Positions 24,279 through 36,059 of a stretch of DNA of 64,000 nt are shown here, one piece after another. Numbering within the stretch: position 1 is the first letter of the stretch; every line of letters starts with the position of its first letter. A model generated the notes under the pieces. It saw only the letters and a list, made by a program, of their open reading frames with translations. It did no database searches and was not told the DNA's origin. This DNA comes from Tetrastigma voinierianum (Eukaryota > Streptophyta > Magnoliopsida > Vitales > Vitaceae): the NCBI GenBank assembly GCA_016808115.1, contig JAEQBH010001144.1, positions 372,001 through 436,000 of the forward strand, read 5' to 3'. A program made the translations under genes and the position numbers.

Positions 24279-25060
24279 AACTGAAATAGATATATTTATC
24301 TTATTACAATACTTCCAGTATGATAATAACACCTTCCTTCAACTACCTTCAGAATTAATAGAAGAGAAGAACTGGACCAAAATTGTCGGACTGAAAGATA
24401 TACGCACCAACCAAAAATTTTGCCAATAAAAGAGAGATATGCCAAGATTTCAACCAAGGTGATGGTACACAAATATCAAAATACCATCTAATAAGAACGA
24501 TGCACTTGACTTCAAAACCAACGATCACCGCTTCCTTCCGCGAATATGGTTGAAACAAGATCTCGATTGTCATTATAATTTTCGCGAAAGACAGCGTTAA
24601 AGGCGCATGATAGAAAATCACAAACCATGAGATGATGATAAAGCCGCGCCAACTTGATTAATGACAGCAGTGTCGAATGATTTGACGCAAGATCAGCTGA
24701 GATGAAACGCGATAATAAACAGGCAACGGCAAATAACCACTACATCGTATAAAGAGATACGTACAAACAGTGCCGGGTCAAAAGCAACAAGAGGTGTGGG
24801 AGCAAGAGCGCGAAATTTCGCAACTCCTGCGAAATTTGCGGGTGTTGCGAACTTCAGAACCCTCAGAAACCACGCAACGTGGGTGGGCTTATCAAAGTGG
24901 CCTAAAGGGTAGGCCCATGACTCGACTATGGCAGCTCTGGTGCGGGCGGGCGATGGATGGTCCCGGAAGCCCACGTCAGCCAGTCTGCACTGGTCTGTCT
25001 CAAATGAGCCCATGAGGCCTCTGGCTCAAGCAAGGAGCACTCTCGATCCCAGCTTTTAAA
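24279..25060 (-). repeat. Probable 5' remnant of the E1 5' LTR
   Basis: Between the E3 5' LTR and AT-rich DNA. On the minus strand, 'ttcgcaacac..gcaaatttcgc' and 'ttgctcccacacctcttgttgc' at about 24765-24850 resemble the U3 segment of the E5 LTRs ('tttcgcaacactgctcccacctgctgttg', 62131-62165). The frames in it have no recognised domain. If the assignment is right, E3 split the E1 LTR. The outer part up to 25060 does not match the terminal TGATTAGT sequence, so the end is lost or very diverged. Confidence 0.4.
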
Positions 25061-26589
25061 CCCTACTAATACATATATAAGTACTAAAAAAATTAATACA
25101 TCTATAATGTAGAGGATAAAAAATAATATTATTTTATGAAGTTTTTTTTTAAAATATATTATTTTATGAAGTTAAAATATTAAATATATTATCACTTCCA
25201 CTAGTTTTACAATATATGAACTGAATAAAACTAAGAAACTTTTTTTTTTTTTTTTATGAAACTAAACTAAGAAAGTTAAAATTAAGATAACCACACATTA
25301 TATTTTAACTGAACCTTCTTTTCAGAGTTTTTTTCTTCCTGGAGAAAATAAGATTTAACCTTCTAATTTACCCACAGGCGAGGTGAATATCAGTTTTTAA
25401 AATTTTCATTGCACGGCATAATATTAAATGTCCAATTAAACATGATATTTATGAGAATAGATGCAATTGATTAATATTGTCTTATGAAATTTATGAATAG
25501 GTATTTTTTAGTAAATCTGTTATTGATGTGAAAAAAAAATAAAAAAATCAACTTGCTAAACTTGCTACATGTAAAAGACCACAAGGCATCCAGTGTGTTA
25601 GATGATCAGTGTGTTACTGCACCATATTTTTAACAGAATATTTCTATTTCAAAATTTAGATTCTTTTTAGAATAAAATACCAATTGGAAAATAATCCTAA
25701 TTTTAAAATGAATAAAAAAAAATTACATTATGTTTTTAAGAACTAATATAAATTTAAAGATAAACATAATCTTAAAATTTAGATTATTTTAAAATAAAAT
25801 AGTAAAATACCAATTTGTAATTTATTATAAATTAAATAAAATTACATGATAATGTATTCTAAATTATTTAATCAATATATTTATATTCATGAAGTACAAC
25901 AATGAAAAAATCACTTTAAGATTTTAAACCGATCAAATTAACAATTTTAGTCCAAATTTCTGTAATTTTTATAATATCTATAAATAATTTTCATAAAAAT
26001 CTATAGTGAATTTTGAATTAGAGAAAGCAAGTATCTCATGACTTAAATTATGGGTAAATGCCAAGAGTTAATAAAGAGGAGAAAAGATGGTGGAAGAATT
26101 AGGAAAATAATGTAGAATGAAATTGCTATTTAAAATAATTTAAAAACATTATTACTGTTATTCTATAATGCCAAGAAGGGATTTTCCAATTTCAAATCCT
26201 TAATAATAATAATAATCATTGCTTTTTCAAATTTTAGTGATTTGTGGCTTTTTCAAAATCTTAAAATACTATTTATATATCATTTTTAAAAATGGGTAAT
26301 TCACATGAATAATTCTTCTTAATGGTCCCACTTCACGTTTAACTAGGGATAATCCCACATCAAGGTCCTCAGATCCAAATGGTCCGCAACTGTAATGACT
26401 AATCCTAATCTGTTAAATGTTACATGTAATTATGTAATTGGCTCCCAAAATTTTTATTTTTAAAAATAAAAAAAATCAATTTGATCCCCACCAGTTCTCT
26501 CATTTCTTGTCACGTGTCATTATTTAATTGGTAACCAAAATTTTTAAATTTTTTTTCTTAAAAAATCAGTTTAAAAAAACTTTTCTTCT
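25061..26589. other. AT-rich non-coding DNA
   Basis: Very AT-rich, with homopolymer runs and small internal duplications, for instance 'tattattttatgaagtt' at about 25120 and 25150, and a near-repeat at about 26427-26480 versus 26518-26570. No gene, LTR or transposon end was recognised. It is the longest stretch in the left half that is not clearly a retrotransposon. Confidence 0.4.
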
Positions 26590-26806
26590 TCTCCGTCTAC
26601 TTGATGGGATCAGGCAGGTTTTAAAGATGGTCTGGTAACTTCTGCTATCAGGAGATGTTCACAGACTGAGCCACGACTCGGGCTTGAACTCGGACGAGTG
26701 CGTGCATGCACCGAAGAGTCACCACTGCTTGCTTTCGAACCTGCTGGCCCCAAGCTATGGCCTATAACCTCACCAGAGCTCTCAAGGCCCTCAAGGCTCT
26801 TATTGC
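26590..26806 (-). pseudogene. Exon remnant of an IQ67-domain (IQD) protein gene
   Basis: IQD proteins are plant calmodulin-binding scaffold proteins of the microtubule/plasma-membrane type. On the minus strand, after an acceptor-like TTGCAG at 26812-26807, the frame reads ALRALRALVRL, a stop, then GQQVRKQAVVTLRCMHALVRVQARV. This is the second half of the IQ67 domain, and the family's conserved phase-0 intron precedes 'ALRALKG'-type residues, just as here. Near 26600 a DPIK residue run fits the segment after the domain. Stops occur at 26762-26764 (TAG where the family has Gln in 'VRLQ'), near 26648, and at 26597-26599. The first exon and the rest of the gene were not found. This is the only host-gene sequence identified in the window. 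Confidence 0.8.
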
Positions 26807-27441
26807 CTGCAATTTTCCCATTAACTCCAAATTAACTAAATAACTTCATCCTTCATGAAATTCTTCTACCCAACAAATTATTCAGTAATTTCTAGCAGCC
26901 CTGTGAGGATGTGACCATAACATTGAAATTTTACTTGCATTCAAACTGATGAATTGATATATTCGAGATTAAGAAATGGGGATTCAAGTTCTTTGATTTC
27001 TGTACTGGTCCTTCTTCTCAGACCCTGTTTCTAGGGTTTTTTTTTTTTTAAAGAATAAGAATTTGCAATCACCAAATGCATTTTCTCTAGAATTTGTAGC
27101 CAAACTTGACTCTAAATGGGGATTGGAAATTTTGATTTTTGTCTTTGGTGCTTCTTCTTAGACCATGTTTACTAGGTTTTTTTATTTGAAGAATTTTGCA
27201 AATCACTAAACATACATTTTTCTGCGGAATTTCTGACTGGCTTATTTCGAGTTTTTCTAGGAAAGATTGTACTTTAAAATATGAATAATAAGAGGAGCAA
27301 AGCGCCATTTACGAAGGCCTCGGATTCAATAAGTGCAAATCCACAGTCCATTTCTTGGCGAACCACCATGAAATCCGGTGACGAACAATGGCGACCCACG
27401 GTGAGTACCCATCACCAGCCACGAAGAATCAAACACCTTGG
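26807..27441. other. Intron-like sequence next to the IQD remnant
   Basis: Sequence upstream (on the minus strand) of the IQD exon. It contains the acceptor-like site and the tandem duplication at 26974-27253. The first IQ67 exon, expected to encode an IQxxxRGxxxR-type motif, was looked for and not recognised up to the LTR Y2 edge at 27442. Confidence 0.35.
26974..27253. repeat. Imperfect 140-bp tandem duplication
   Basis: Two adjacent units start 'aaatgggg' at 26974 and 27114. Each carries in order a 'ttgattt' segment, 'cttcttct(c/t)agacc(c/a)tgttt', a T-run, a 'gaatttgcaa' or 'attttgcaa' segment, 'tcac(c/t)aaa' and a 'ttttct...gaattt' end. The units differ by substitutions and small indels. 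Confidence 0.75.
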
Positions 27442-30400
27442 TGTTACCTCCCGGCCCAAACCGAGAGGTCCTGTTGACGCCAAATCAGCCAGCGAATTCT
27501 GTGGATTTGTGGGTGACCCGATACCGCCTTGACTGCGTCTCGTTGCTCCGCGATCCATATTTTCACAAAAAATCGGGCAGAGTCTCCTTTGTTCAGGGAG
27601 CTTTACCCAACATACAATCTGTATAACAGTATAATCATAACCCCTCCGGGGTCTCAATAGAAGTAGTAATGACCACACAGGTTTCATTTGTCCATATCCC
27701 CAATATACATCCCTTCACAGGGATCCATTTATTCACATTTAAATCTAAAATATGAAAATAAAATGTTTAATTACAATTTTTAGAGTCCGATCACCACCCT
27801 TTTACCATATTACATGCCGACTATTTAGACAATAGCCCCAAAAGAATTTAATCACAATTCTTTTTATACAAAATACTTTATACAAAGGTAATATCAAGGC
27901 CACACATCGACCTCCTTCATAATCACGGCCTCGTCGGAGTTTCATCTCCTTGTTCACCCCCTGTACCTAAAAGGGGTCCCATAATGAGGTGAGCAATGAC
28001 CAGTAGAAAAATTCTCCTACAAGGGCTACTACCACTGATACCGTGTGTATACATCTCAACAATTCATACATGGAAATACAATCCTATGGAATATTTCATG
28101 TCATGCATCAAATGAGACTCCTCATGCCTATAACTTGAGTCTTGACAAACTCCCTCAGACATGCAACGCCAAGTGTAAAAACCAGTCATTGTTGTTTCAC
28201 CCAATGACTTAACCCATTGGACAACCCTCCAATATGCATTTTAATTTGTCAGTCATTGTGTTTATTTGGGTCATGAATTTTCGAGTCTCGCGGACTTAGT
28301 ACGCTTTCGACACTTTCGCGAACTTTCGTAGCTAGATACGTATGTCATCGAGAATAAAATTTGGGTCTTTCACCGGGAGGATCTGCCCCATCTTGCTTCA
28401 CCTAAACACACGAAATTTATTATTATTATTTTATGCACCCGTGAGTCTCAATTTTGGACGTTGTCCCAATTTCTGAGCTCACTACACATTCACCAAGAAT
28501 GGTGAATCGCCGTCTAAATACACCACTTTTGAGCTTGGCGCGATGTCGCATTGCGTATGAAATCTGATCATATCATTTCATGCTATGCCATGCTACATGC
28601 AACATTTATAAATTCCAAGTAATTATATTTCCTACATATAATTTACATTCATCACAATTTCCATGGTAATACATCACGTAAGAAAATATTAACATGATTT
28701 TTATACACAACAACATATTATTTATTTTTCTAACAATACACACAAAATGGCCTAAATCTCGGACCCATATAAAACAGGGCACCTCTTGGTCCCTTCACGA
28801 CCATGAACCATTTTTGGTTCCATTCTTCACTGAATCATTGTGATACCAAAACATACATCAAAACCCGGAGACTTCAGTTCCGGGATCACAACCAACATGT
28901 TATTCAAAATTTTGCAATAACACGGCCAAAAAACAACACACACACCGGTCCAAAATGGAGTCTCATGAGCTACGTAGTCTCAGCGGATTTGTCAGAAAAC
29001 AGTCGAAAATTTAGTACGACGGTCCAAAAATAGTCCAAAAATTCCAGTCTGGATTGTCAAAAGCTGTTCAAAAATTATGTCGGGATTGTCAGCAGTCCCA
29101 AAATTCAGCAGATTTGTGCAGTCCCAATTCAGCGGGATGTCAGAACGGTCGAAAATTCCCAATATTCAGTCCCAAAATATTGGGACTAAATCACATGGCC
29201 ATTCACGGCCCCAAAGAAAACCTATGTCATTAAATGACTTTTAGGCTAGAAATAATCCAAGTAGGAAAATTCCCTACTTGTAAAACCCGAGAAAATTCTA
29301 ATTTTCTGAAAAATGATAAAATGGTAATTTCAGTCAAATTCTAGATCTCAGATGAAGGAACGGACTTCACCGTTGGAATCTCCTTTTGAAATTTAGCTAC
29401 CACGTCGAATTTCGCCGAATTCTAAGACAGTTGGAATTTCACGTCTTTGGTACCAGTTGTCGGGTGTCGTATATTGACTTGTGAAGTACATGATATGAGA
29501 GGCATGTGGTGTTACAGGGTCACCTACTACATGTATCCATGTGACACATGTCACATGAATAGTGAAGGATAAAGAGATAAATGAACATATTAAGTCATGT
29601 CCAAAGGTCCCTAAAGTCAACTAAGAGGACAAAAAGGGAATAAATGAAAAGAGAAAAGAACATCTTGTCTTCTTTTTGGCCTGGTATCCGACAGTGAGGG
29701 GAGAAAATAGATTTTAGAGAGAGAGTCCAACTTCTCTCTAGATTTCTCGGCGTTCGGACCATTGGTTCTTGTTGGAGTAAGAGGATAAGTTGGTCTACGC
29801 TGCAAGGGCTACGCGTGAACACCGGTTTTGTGGAGTTTCGACAACTCCAGGAGATAGGGGTTTTCTCCTACTCGATTTATTCTTTGGCTAAGAGCCATTT
29901 TCATGGATGGGAATGTCTTGAGGCCTGGATGGCCATGTTTTCGGTTCCAAAAATTGGGACCGAGTGAGGAAATCCCTAATGTGGCCGTTGGATAGTTTTG
30001 AGACCTAGGATTATACTGTTCACGTGACCTTGTGTGTGGTTTGTGTTGCTTGGGCGGTTCAAAATGAATTGCTTAAATTGTTTATTAGCCCATGTGAGCT
30101 AATTTTGGTGTTATTGGTATGAAAAAATCACATGTTGTTGTGTGTTCATTTTTGTTAATATATGCATGCTTGATATATTAGCATGTGTTATCTGATAGCA
30201 TAATGCATTTTCATATGCAGAGCACCCTAGAATAGTAGGTGTGAGTGCACTTGACAAATAAAGTGGAGGGTTGTCAGGCAGAATTCTTTTGTAAACTTAT
30301 AAAATATTATTGATTTAATAGGAAAGTTGTCCAAAGAATTGTGTTGGGAAATTGTCCAACAATTCACGTCGGAGAGGCCCATGAGTTGTTTCAGAGAGTT

Positions 30401-31443
30401 ACCCAACAAATCCACCTTGGAGGATTATCCAACGTATTTATATCGAAGGGTTGTCCACAATTAAAACAAATATTTTTGTTTGAAGACGATTTTCATACAT
30501 GACATAAACATGTGTGAGGGAGTCGGCGAGGACTCGAGACATGGGATTAAGCATGTAGACAGTCGAGTAGGAATCATGAATTCACTTGAATGTGTGTGTT
30601 TTTCCATTGCATGAGCACTTAGGTGGGGAGTAAGCCATGTAAGAGATTATCACTACTGGGCATTGCTCACCCCGTCGTGGGATCCCCCTTTCAGGTACAG
30701 TGAGTGTTTGGGAATACGACGCTCATTAGAGGCCTCTTTTGAGAAGAAAGTCGACATGTGGCTTTGATTACGTTTTTGTAAAACATGTATGAAATATTAC
30801 AATTGAAACATGTTTATAAGCCAAAAGTGATGTAACAACTGCGAAACTATTATAATATAGTTGGATATATTTTGGTGAGTATGATGTGTAGGCTAATGTG
30901 GCCATTTTTACTCATGTATGAGTCTCATGATATGAGAGACACAAGTTTTCCGCAGGTTGACGGTGGTCAACGGGACCCTTGGGAAATGGGGCGTCACACT
31001 ACCTCGTAGAGTTTGGCCAACTCAAGATTTTGGTACCTGTAGCTGTGATCATGGATCAACTTTTCCTCTTATAAGTGGCTGGCGACCAGTCTCCGTGATG
31101 CTGAAGTGGAAAACTTTTTATTTTTCTCTACTCTCCACTCACTCTGTGTGCCATTGCATCGTCTCTCCTCCTCTTTATTTCTTTCTTTTCCTTCTTTATT
31201 TGTTTTCCTTTTCTCTTCTCAGCCACATGTCTCCCTCCTTTTCTTTCTTTTCTTTACTTTTTGTTTATTTGTTCTTATCCTTATTATTCCAATCTAAAGT
31301 TTGGATACATGGCCCACGTTAGCCATGTGTCATCGCTGATCAGTTGCTTTGTGGCTTAATTTATCTTCAGGTTCAATTTATTTTAATTGAACTTAGTTCA
31401 AGTCATTTCCTGACTTCCGAGATTTTCATAAAAAAATGTTGTC
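27442..31443 (-). mobile_element. Chromovirus-type LTR, family Y (copy Y2), split by LTR X2
   Basis: It starts TGTTACCTCCCGG at 27442 and matches Y1 for most of its length up to 29278. The X2 insertion occupies 29279-30998, and the LTR resumes at 30999 with 'ctacctcgtagagtttgg', in register with the related LTR at 53950. The right limit, about 31443, is approximate and lies just before E4. The pyrimidine-rich tract at 31150-31290 is in the same place as in copy Z and in the 54 kb LTR. No internal coding region is attached. Confidence 0.65.
29279..30998 (+). mobile_element. Solo LTR X2 nested in LTR Y2
   Basis: A complete LTR in plus orientation, from TGTAAAACCCGAGAAAATTC to GGCGTCACA, 1720 bases. 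It is the reverse complement of the solo LTR X1 at 46778-48578, block for block, including the 'cacgtcgaatttcg' region near 29400 and the 'gatccccctttcaggtac' island near 30681. Flanking ctact (29274-29278) and ctacc (30999-31003) give a 4-of-5 target duplication. LTR Y2 sequence continues on both sides. No internal region remains. Confidence 0.85.
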
Positions 31444-31475
31444 CCTAGAGTAGTAATGATCTTGAGTAGTAAGGG

Positions 31476-32896
31476 TGATGAATACACATTTGAGTGATAA
31501 TTATAGTAGAATTTAGCACATCTAAGTCACAATTTACCCACATTTGGCACCAGAATGGTGCTTCCTATTTCTTCTATGTTTTGACGTGAGGTCTTTCGGT
31601 GTAAACTTGAGTGCACAAGGATGTATCAGGAAGCGATATGAAGCACTATGGATGTGGGTGACAATTAAGTAAGTCTGGGAACTCTGACAAATGAGGAAAG
31701 CATTAGACATGTTTTGATACAACTGAGCTTATTTTGGTACAGCTTGTGAAAAGTAAGCGATTGGACACCATATTGTCTGGGGTACAATAACTGTGCCGGG
31801 TACAACCACTGAAAAGTGGCGGTGGACATATTGTGCAAGTCTGACGAAACTTGTCTGTACGACTGGCTTGAAAATCAACAATGGTGAAATTGTACGTTAC
31901 ATCACTAACATGTCTCAGAATTTCTAAATTTATATAAGTGCGGGATTGTCCAAGAAACCGATCGGACAGGAACTACTCTTGTAACGACGAAAGTGGAAAA
32001 GTCACATTGGAAGTTCTTAAAAACGAGGACTGATGAGTAGTTTTCATTCTGGTTTGATTTGGAAGAATAGGTTTTCTATCCTATTTTTGAGTTGGAACTT
32101 GTACATCCAGATTTCAGATTTCTACTCTTAGTTTGAGTTCGGCGTTATAATCTTTCAGCATAAACATTTATTCTGCTTCAAATCCTAGTATTCCATATTC
32201 TTCATTCTCAGTTTTACAAGTTAATTCTGATTTCCTCAAGGTACTGTTTTTATGATTAATCGTTCTTCAACTTTAATTGTTCATATAAGTTTTACATGGA
32301 TTTCTAGAGCCCCTCTGGGATCCTACGGAAAACTCACCCTGATCAAGGTAAAGTCCTCGATTCCTCTTTTGATCTTAATGGGTTGTGTAATATTAAATAC
32401 TTGTGCTTAGAAAGGTTGTAAATCCTTAGTTGGGCATACATTCTTGACAACGTGTTAACGAGATATCCTTTTAGAAAAATTTGTGCTTGATCATGAATGA
32501 CTGGGGTTGTGTGTTGAGACAAGTGTTTGAGTATTACTCAATGAATCCTTATTCAAAGAGCATTTAAAGACAGTCTCCAAATCAAAGACCATTTATCAAT
32601 GGACAAGATGAGTTCTCTAAGAAACAAGAGGTGGGATTTACGTCCAGTGAGTCAGGACCTAAAAATCAACAATTATCTATTTTAAAACATTCAAACCAAT
32701 CAATATTCGGTCAAACAACTACAACATTACAATTTTCTTTAAAATCATACTTTTTGTGGAGAATAATACTATTGATCAACAAAATCAGGACCCATCCACA
32801 GTGAGATGACATTGGATTCCTGAGTACTACAATGCTGAATAACCATAATTCCCTACGTAGGAATAGAGATTAGGCATACTAATTAGGACAGAAGCA
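31476..32896 (+). repeat. E4 5' LTR
   Basis: It begins TGATGAATACACATTTGAG and ends ...AGGACAGAAGCA. It matches the 3' LTR (41710-43204) throughout, for example 'gtgcacaaggatgtat', 'gatgtgggtga', 'ttcaaatcctagtaatt..tattcttcattct' and 'ccataattcc'. Compared with the 3' copy it has several small deletions and has lost the TATA-containing segment. Confidence 0.85.
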
Positions 32897-32901
32897 TTTT
32901 T

Positions 32902-32918
32902 TGGCTCGTTCTTGAGAA
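32902..32918 (+). other. E4 primer-binding site, degenerate
   Basis: TGGCTCGTTCTTGAGAA lies six bases after the 5' LTR. It resembles the complement of the 3' end of tRNA-Asp (TGGCGCCGTTGCCGGGG), the primer used by Athila-like elements, with several substitutions. Confidence 0.5.
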
Positions 32919-33419
32919 GTGATGTTCTAGCTTAGGTTGATCAGAGAGCTAGGCGGGTAATTTGCAATTGCATTGCAAATCCGGTACGTTCTCCAGTTTT
33001 CTTTTATTTTGTTTTGTTTTAGTTAGAAATCTCAGTGGGTGTTTCTTGGACAGAGTAAGTGTAGTGCATGTCGGTTTAGGCTCGCAGCCCGAGCAAAGCA
33101 AAATGTTGATGTACCCCGAAAACTACGAGAAATCCATAACCAAACAGTGTCTAAAGGGTAACATTTTCAGTGGATAAATCACAGGAATTAAATGAGGACT
33201 TTATGAACCTCCACAACATGGAGGTGATGTTACACTCCCAGTAACCCCAGTGCTAGGAGGTGGAAATAGTAACCTTCAACAAAATCAATATAGGGTCCAC
33301 CCTGCTCCTTTGCTGGCATTAGAAAGAACCCTTGGTCTGCAACCTCGAAAGGACCACAACAAATTCTTGTATTAGCCTGCAGCCAGGCGATCAATTTGAT
33401 GAAGTCGAAATGATCCGTC

Positions 33420-35000
33420 TCTACTGTACCAAGGAGGGCTGAATCGAGAACCCTTATTCATTCATGAGGACTTGAGGGATGTCTGCCGGTGCATTCCTCT
33501 CCTTTGGTTCACCTCTCCACATAATACATTTGGTTTTATTTCCTTTTGCTTTAAAGAAGAAATGAAATGCGGTTTAATTCCCTTACTAATTCTAGATCTT
33601 TCACGTGCAGGAAACATGCGGGCAGATTCCTCGATAAGTTTTCCCTCACCTTATAAATACCCGATGCCCTCGTGCGGCCGTTGAACTTTTACGAAAAGCC
33701 GGGTGAACCCTTTGTAAGCGGTGGCAGGGAAGATATAAGGATCACCCATCGTCTTATCCACCAGTGTGGGTTGGATGTTGGAATAATCTGTGCGCCTTCC
33801 ATCAAGGATTGACCTTTATAGTGGCAATGATATCGGTAGTGTAATGGGAGAATTTATGAAAAGAGTGCTAGAAGATGATCAGGCTTTAGACATATCTGCG
33901 GAGGAGATATGCCTTTGGACTTGAATGACACTCTTTGGATGTGGCAAGAGTGCCATAACACATCCGCTGGGCGGAATCACCACTGGAAGAATGGTGAGTT
34001 TGCGGAGCAAGTACCTAGTTTAACAAAGTGCTAGGCGCAGCAGATGAGAAAAGATGGGCAGAGCCAGCCTGGTGTCTTCAAACTACCACTTGTTAAATGG
34101 AGCTGGTGAGGCCATGCATTCATATGAATGAGCCACTGCCTGCTGACCTAATAACCCAAATCTTTGCAGGTGGGGCTGTTCAAATAGAGCGCAAGCTAAC
34201 GCCCTTAACTACCCGAGGCTTTTTCAATTCCCCATACTTTGAAAACTTATAATCACAGGTAGATGACATGCCATTTAGGCTGGAGAAATGAGGGAGGCCC
34301 GCATAACTTTGTCAAACAGCAAGGCCCCCATTAGCCAAAACCAAAGGTTTTCCAAATTCCATGCCTCCATTTCAGAATCAAGGCCCCAAAGATTTGAGGA
34401 AACTCTAATCAAATTAAGTCATCCGCGAACGAGAATCAAAACTCCACGGCCTTATCGACCTCACATAAGAAGTAGGGGATACTTAGTTACAGTTCATTCA
34501 ACCCAACAATCCACAAACAGAACTCCAGCTATCTGGATGGTGAGTCCCGGATAACTAAGTTAACCTCGTACACATAGAGTAGCCTTGCAAAGAAAGGGAA
34601 GCTTCCATCTCGGCCATCAACGAAACCCGCAATTAACAGGTGTGGGAAGTTTAGGTTCAAGTGAAGTACCTTTGAGGCAGCCTTTGCCAGGCTGTCACTC
34701 TCTGAAGTGGTAGGTAGTTGACAAAACTATTCAATCAAGGGACATCACAAGAGTCTCATGAAATGATTTATTAGGAGGATGAAAATCGGACGCTGTCCAC
34801 GTATCACGAGCGTAAAGATGATCAATAGTAGGAAGAAGACAAGTCTACCCATATCCTCGACCGCGCCCGCAGATTGGTACGAGTGAATAACCATTGAGGG
34901 TGCCAGCGTTGACGAGAAGTTGTTGTGATAAGTCAAGCTGAACATTCCTTGTTAGATGCCATTAAGCGAGATCCCGTCATATGATAAATTTACGAAGGAC
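33420..35000 (+). pseudogene. E4 gag, degenerate
   Basis: The frame reads GLNREPLFIHEDLRDVC at about 33440-33490, aligning with the capsid start 'GLxNEDPYxHLxxFxxVC' of plant gypsy gags. A block near 33600-33760 corresponds to 'KFLxKFFP...ESLYEAWERYK', and 'FHQGLTF' near 33800 corresponds to 'FYNGL'. Frames are broken repeatedly and the C-terminal third is barely readable. Gag forms the particle that packages element RNA. It lies between the primer-binding site and the protease, as in the family. Confidence 0.6.
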
Positions 35001-35099
35001 ATGCGGTAAAGCGAGCTGGTGTCAGCAAGGAGGCATTCATGACTCAGACAATCGTCCCTAATTTTGAGATAACGCCTCAAATGCAGAGACCAGGCAGTC

Positions 35100-35530
35100 T
35101 ACTATTTCTATGAAGTGTAGGAAATTCAAAGTTGGGGGCATGCTTTGTAGTGGACTTAGGGGCGAGTGTTAATTTGTTGCCTTATTCAGTATACATGGAC
35201 CTAGGGTTAGGAGAATTAGAGCCGACCAATATCACCCTCCAATTAGCTGACCGTAGTGTCAAAATTCCTAGGGGAATAGTGAAGGATGTCTTGGTCCCAG
35301 AGTGAATGAATTTTATTTCCTGTCGATTTTGTGGTGTGGCGCTCAACACGTAGTGAACCAAAGGAACTCGGTTCAGTAATTCTTGGTCGACCATTCTTGG
35401 CAACTGCTAATGCCATTATACATTGTAGGAGACCTAATGACACTATCATTTGGAAACATGTTGTGATATTTTCCATTGTAATCAAAGGAATGGGGATGAA
35501 GAAGATATGTGTGAAATTAACATAGTTGAC
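35100..35530 (+). pseudogene. E4 aspartic protease, degenerate
   Basis: Reads VVDLGASVNLLPYSVY at about 35146-35190, continuing LGLGELEPTNITLQLADRS and PRGIVKDVLV up to about 35300. A stop and frameshift follow, then SVILGRPFLATANAIIHC in another frame at 35375-35430. This is an almost complete Athila-type retropepsin broken in the middle. The catalytic motif is DLGA, a variant I recall as common in plant Athila proteases, where DTG/DSG is the general consensus. Confidence 0.8.
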
Positions 35531-36059
35531 TCGGGTAGTACAAAATACGGATAATGTCTCACATGATGATCTCATAAGTCATAATAAGTCAGCCGAATTT
35601 GGATGAGGAATTGACCACATTGATCGAGTTTCCTCTATAGTGAGCATAAAGATGTATTGGGAAGTTAATGCGGGTGGACACCCAATTAAACCAGTACACC
35701 AGATGGGGATGAGGACATTTGCATGCAGGAGGCCTACCTAAGCGGAATGTAAATACTTACCAGAGGAGCATCTTAAATATGCATTCTTAGGGAGGACACA
35801 CTTTCCAGTAATCCATATCTTTATATTGGAGCTTGTCGAGAAACTCAAATTGTTGGAAATATTAAAAAACCACGGGTACTAACTTTGGGGCTGAATGATT
35901 ACGAGATATTAAGGAATTAGTCCTTGATGCGCACACATAAATTCACTTAGAAGAGGATGTTAAACCTTCTAGGCAAGCCATGAAGCAGGTCAGACGTGAC
36001 GGAAGAAGTGGTGAAAAGGTTTAAAAACTTTTTGGATGTGAGATTTGTCACTATTACGA

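Larger units (their letters stand above)
5691..25060 (-). mobile_element. E1: Athila-like Ty3/gypsy element with nested insertions
   Basis: E1 is a minus-strand element. From high to low coordinates it reads 5' LTR remnants (24279-25060 and about 14890-15200), gag, protease, RT, RNase H, integrase, a 3' untranslated stretch, polypurine tract and 3' LTR (5691-6972). Two insertions are excluded from its own sequence: the solo LTR at 12505-13738 in gag and element E3 at about 15230-24278 in the 5' LTR. Domain order PR-RT-RH-INT marks Ty3/gypsy, and the gag and protease wording is of the Athila type. Every domain carries stops or frameshifts and the RT active site is altered, so it cannot be active. 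The right limit is the least certain boundary. Confidence 0.7.

Noticed and set aside
26757..26843. Plus-strand 28-residue frame (MAYNLTRALKALKAL...)
   Set aside because: It is the antisense of the IQD exon, whose minus-strand reading matches a known domain.
27281..27532. Plus-strand 83-residue frame near the IQD remnant
   Set aside because: It runs across the edge of LTR Y2 at 27442 and has no recognised domain.
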